From: a virus
Direction: 5' to 3' (one strand)
Length of the DNA: 47,468 nucleotides
IMG/VR virus record: IMGVR_UViG_3300050821_002254
Location: 1-47,468 of that record
Shown here: in pieces, positions 47,366 through 47,468 of the stretch
Layout of the letters: every line of letters starts with the position of its first letter
Position numbering within the stretch: the stretch's first letter is position 1
Translations under genes and position numbers: made by a program
The notes under the pieces: generated by a model
The model's input: only the letters and a program-made list of their open reading frames with translations
Told to the model about the DNA's origin: nothing
Databases searched by the model: none

Positions 47366-47468
47366 GCCGCCGTAGGTTGTGATGGGATACCTCTAATAGG
47401 TCCGCCACGCCGCCAGCCTAACGCTTGCGACAATGGCGTCCCAGCGGACTGACCGGATGGCGCAGGCG
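47362..47468 (-). CDS. C-terminal end of an upstream structural gene (partial)
   Basis: The last 34 codons of a leftward gene entering from the right edge: PAPSGQSAGTPLSQALGWRR then GGPIRGIPSQPTAA and TGA. The stop lies within the ATGATG start of the giant gene, giving tight coupling. The other two frames are closed. Likely a tail or internal-virion protein; identity unknown. Confidence 0.55.
   Translation of the reverse strand, partial: PAPSGQSAGTPLSQALGWRRGGPIRGIPSQPTAA

Noticed and set aside
1-47468. Lysogeny genes
   Set aside because: No integrase, excisionase, ParA/ParB pair or CI-type repressor with protease domain was recognised; the XRE protein alone is not sufficient.

Overview
The window is most of the genome of a tailed, probably lytic phage. 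It carries large and small terminase subunits, a portal protein, an HK97-type major capsid protein, a family A DNA polymerase, an AEP primase-helicase, a Snf2-type helicase, an M15 endolysin next to a two-helix holin candidate, a SPRY-domain tail fibre and a 2291-residue polyvalent virion protein. No integrase, tRNA, rRNA, CRISPR array or transposase was recognised. The large portal and the adaptor-like gene suggest a podovirus-like virion. The PEP-CTERM gene, a DUF3309 gene and a host-like palindromic insert point to an exosortase-bearing Gram-negative host, probably a proteobacterium; this is inference.

Layout. Leftward, 1-8.0 kb: portal, low-complexity small proteins, a small operon with two recognisable anti-defence proteins (Tad2-like and Acb2/Tad1-like), a candidate scaffold, major capsid and an adaptor that runs off the left edge. 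The small terminase (8.1-8.7 kb) is the only rightward late gene. The large terminase and its small followers (8.7-10.9 kb) are leftward. From 10.9 to 14.0 kb there is a gene-poor stretch with a strongly folded, unidentified candidate RNA, an AT-rich origin-like repeat region and very small coupled genes. From 14.1 to 35.4 kb everything is rightward: a MoxR-type AAA+ ATPase with a metallopeptidase/VWA partner, zinc-ribbon and helix-turn-helix small proteins, the replication and nuclease module, secreted small proteins and a PEP-CTERM protein. From 35.5 kb to the right edge everything is leftward: holin candidate, endolysin, repeat-rich small proteins, tail fibre, HNH-like protein and the giant protein. 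Both edges cut leftward structural genes, so the missing part of a circularly permuted genome is probably the remaining tail and internal-virion genes.

The most striking feature is a dispersed 15-16 bp palindrome, TWACCC-N3/4-GGGTWA. I count 68 copies by eye, at gene junctions and inside genes. Many copies place the upstream stop codon and the downstream start codon inside the palindrome, and some overlap promoters. It looks like a phage-wide regulatory or chromosome-organising site, comparable in concept to the start-associated sequences of cluster K mycobacteriophages or the stoperators of cluster A, but different in sequence. Several sigma-70-like promoters share a TTGACA -35 box, a 17-bp spacer and usually a TGn extended -10, so early and some late genes are probably read by host RNA polymerase.
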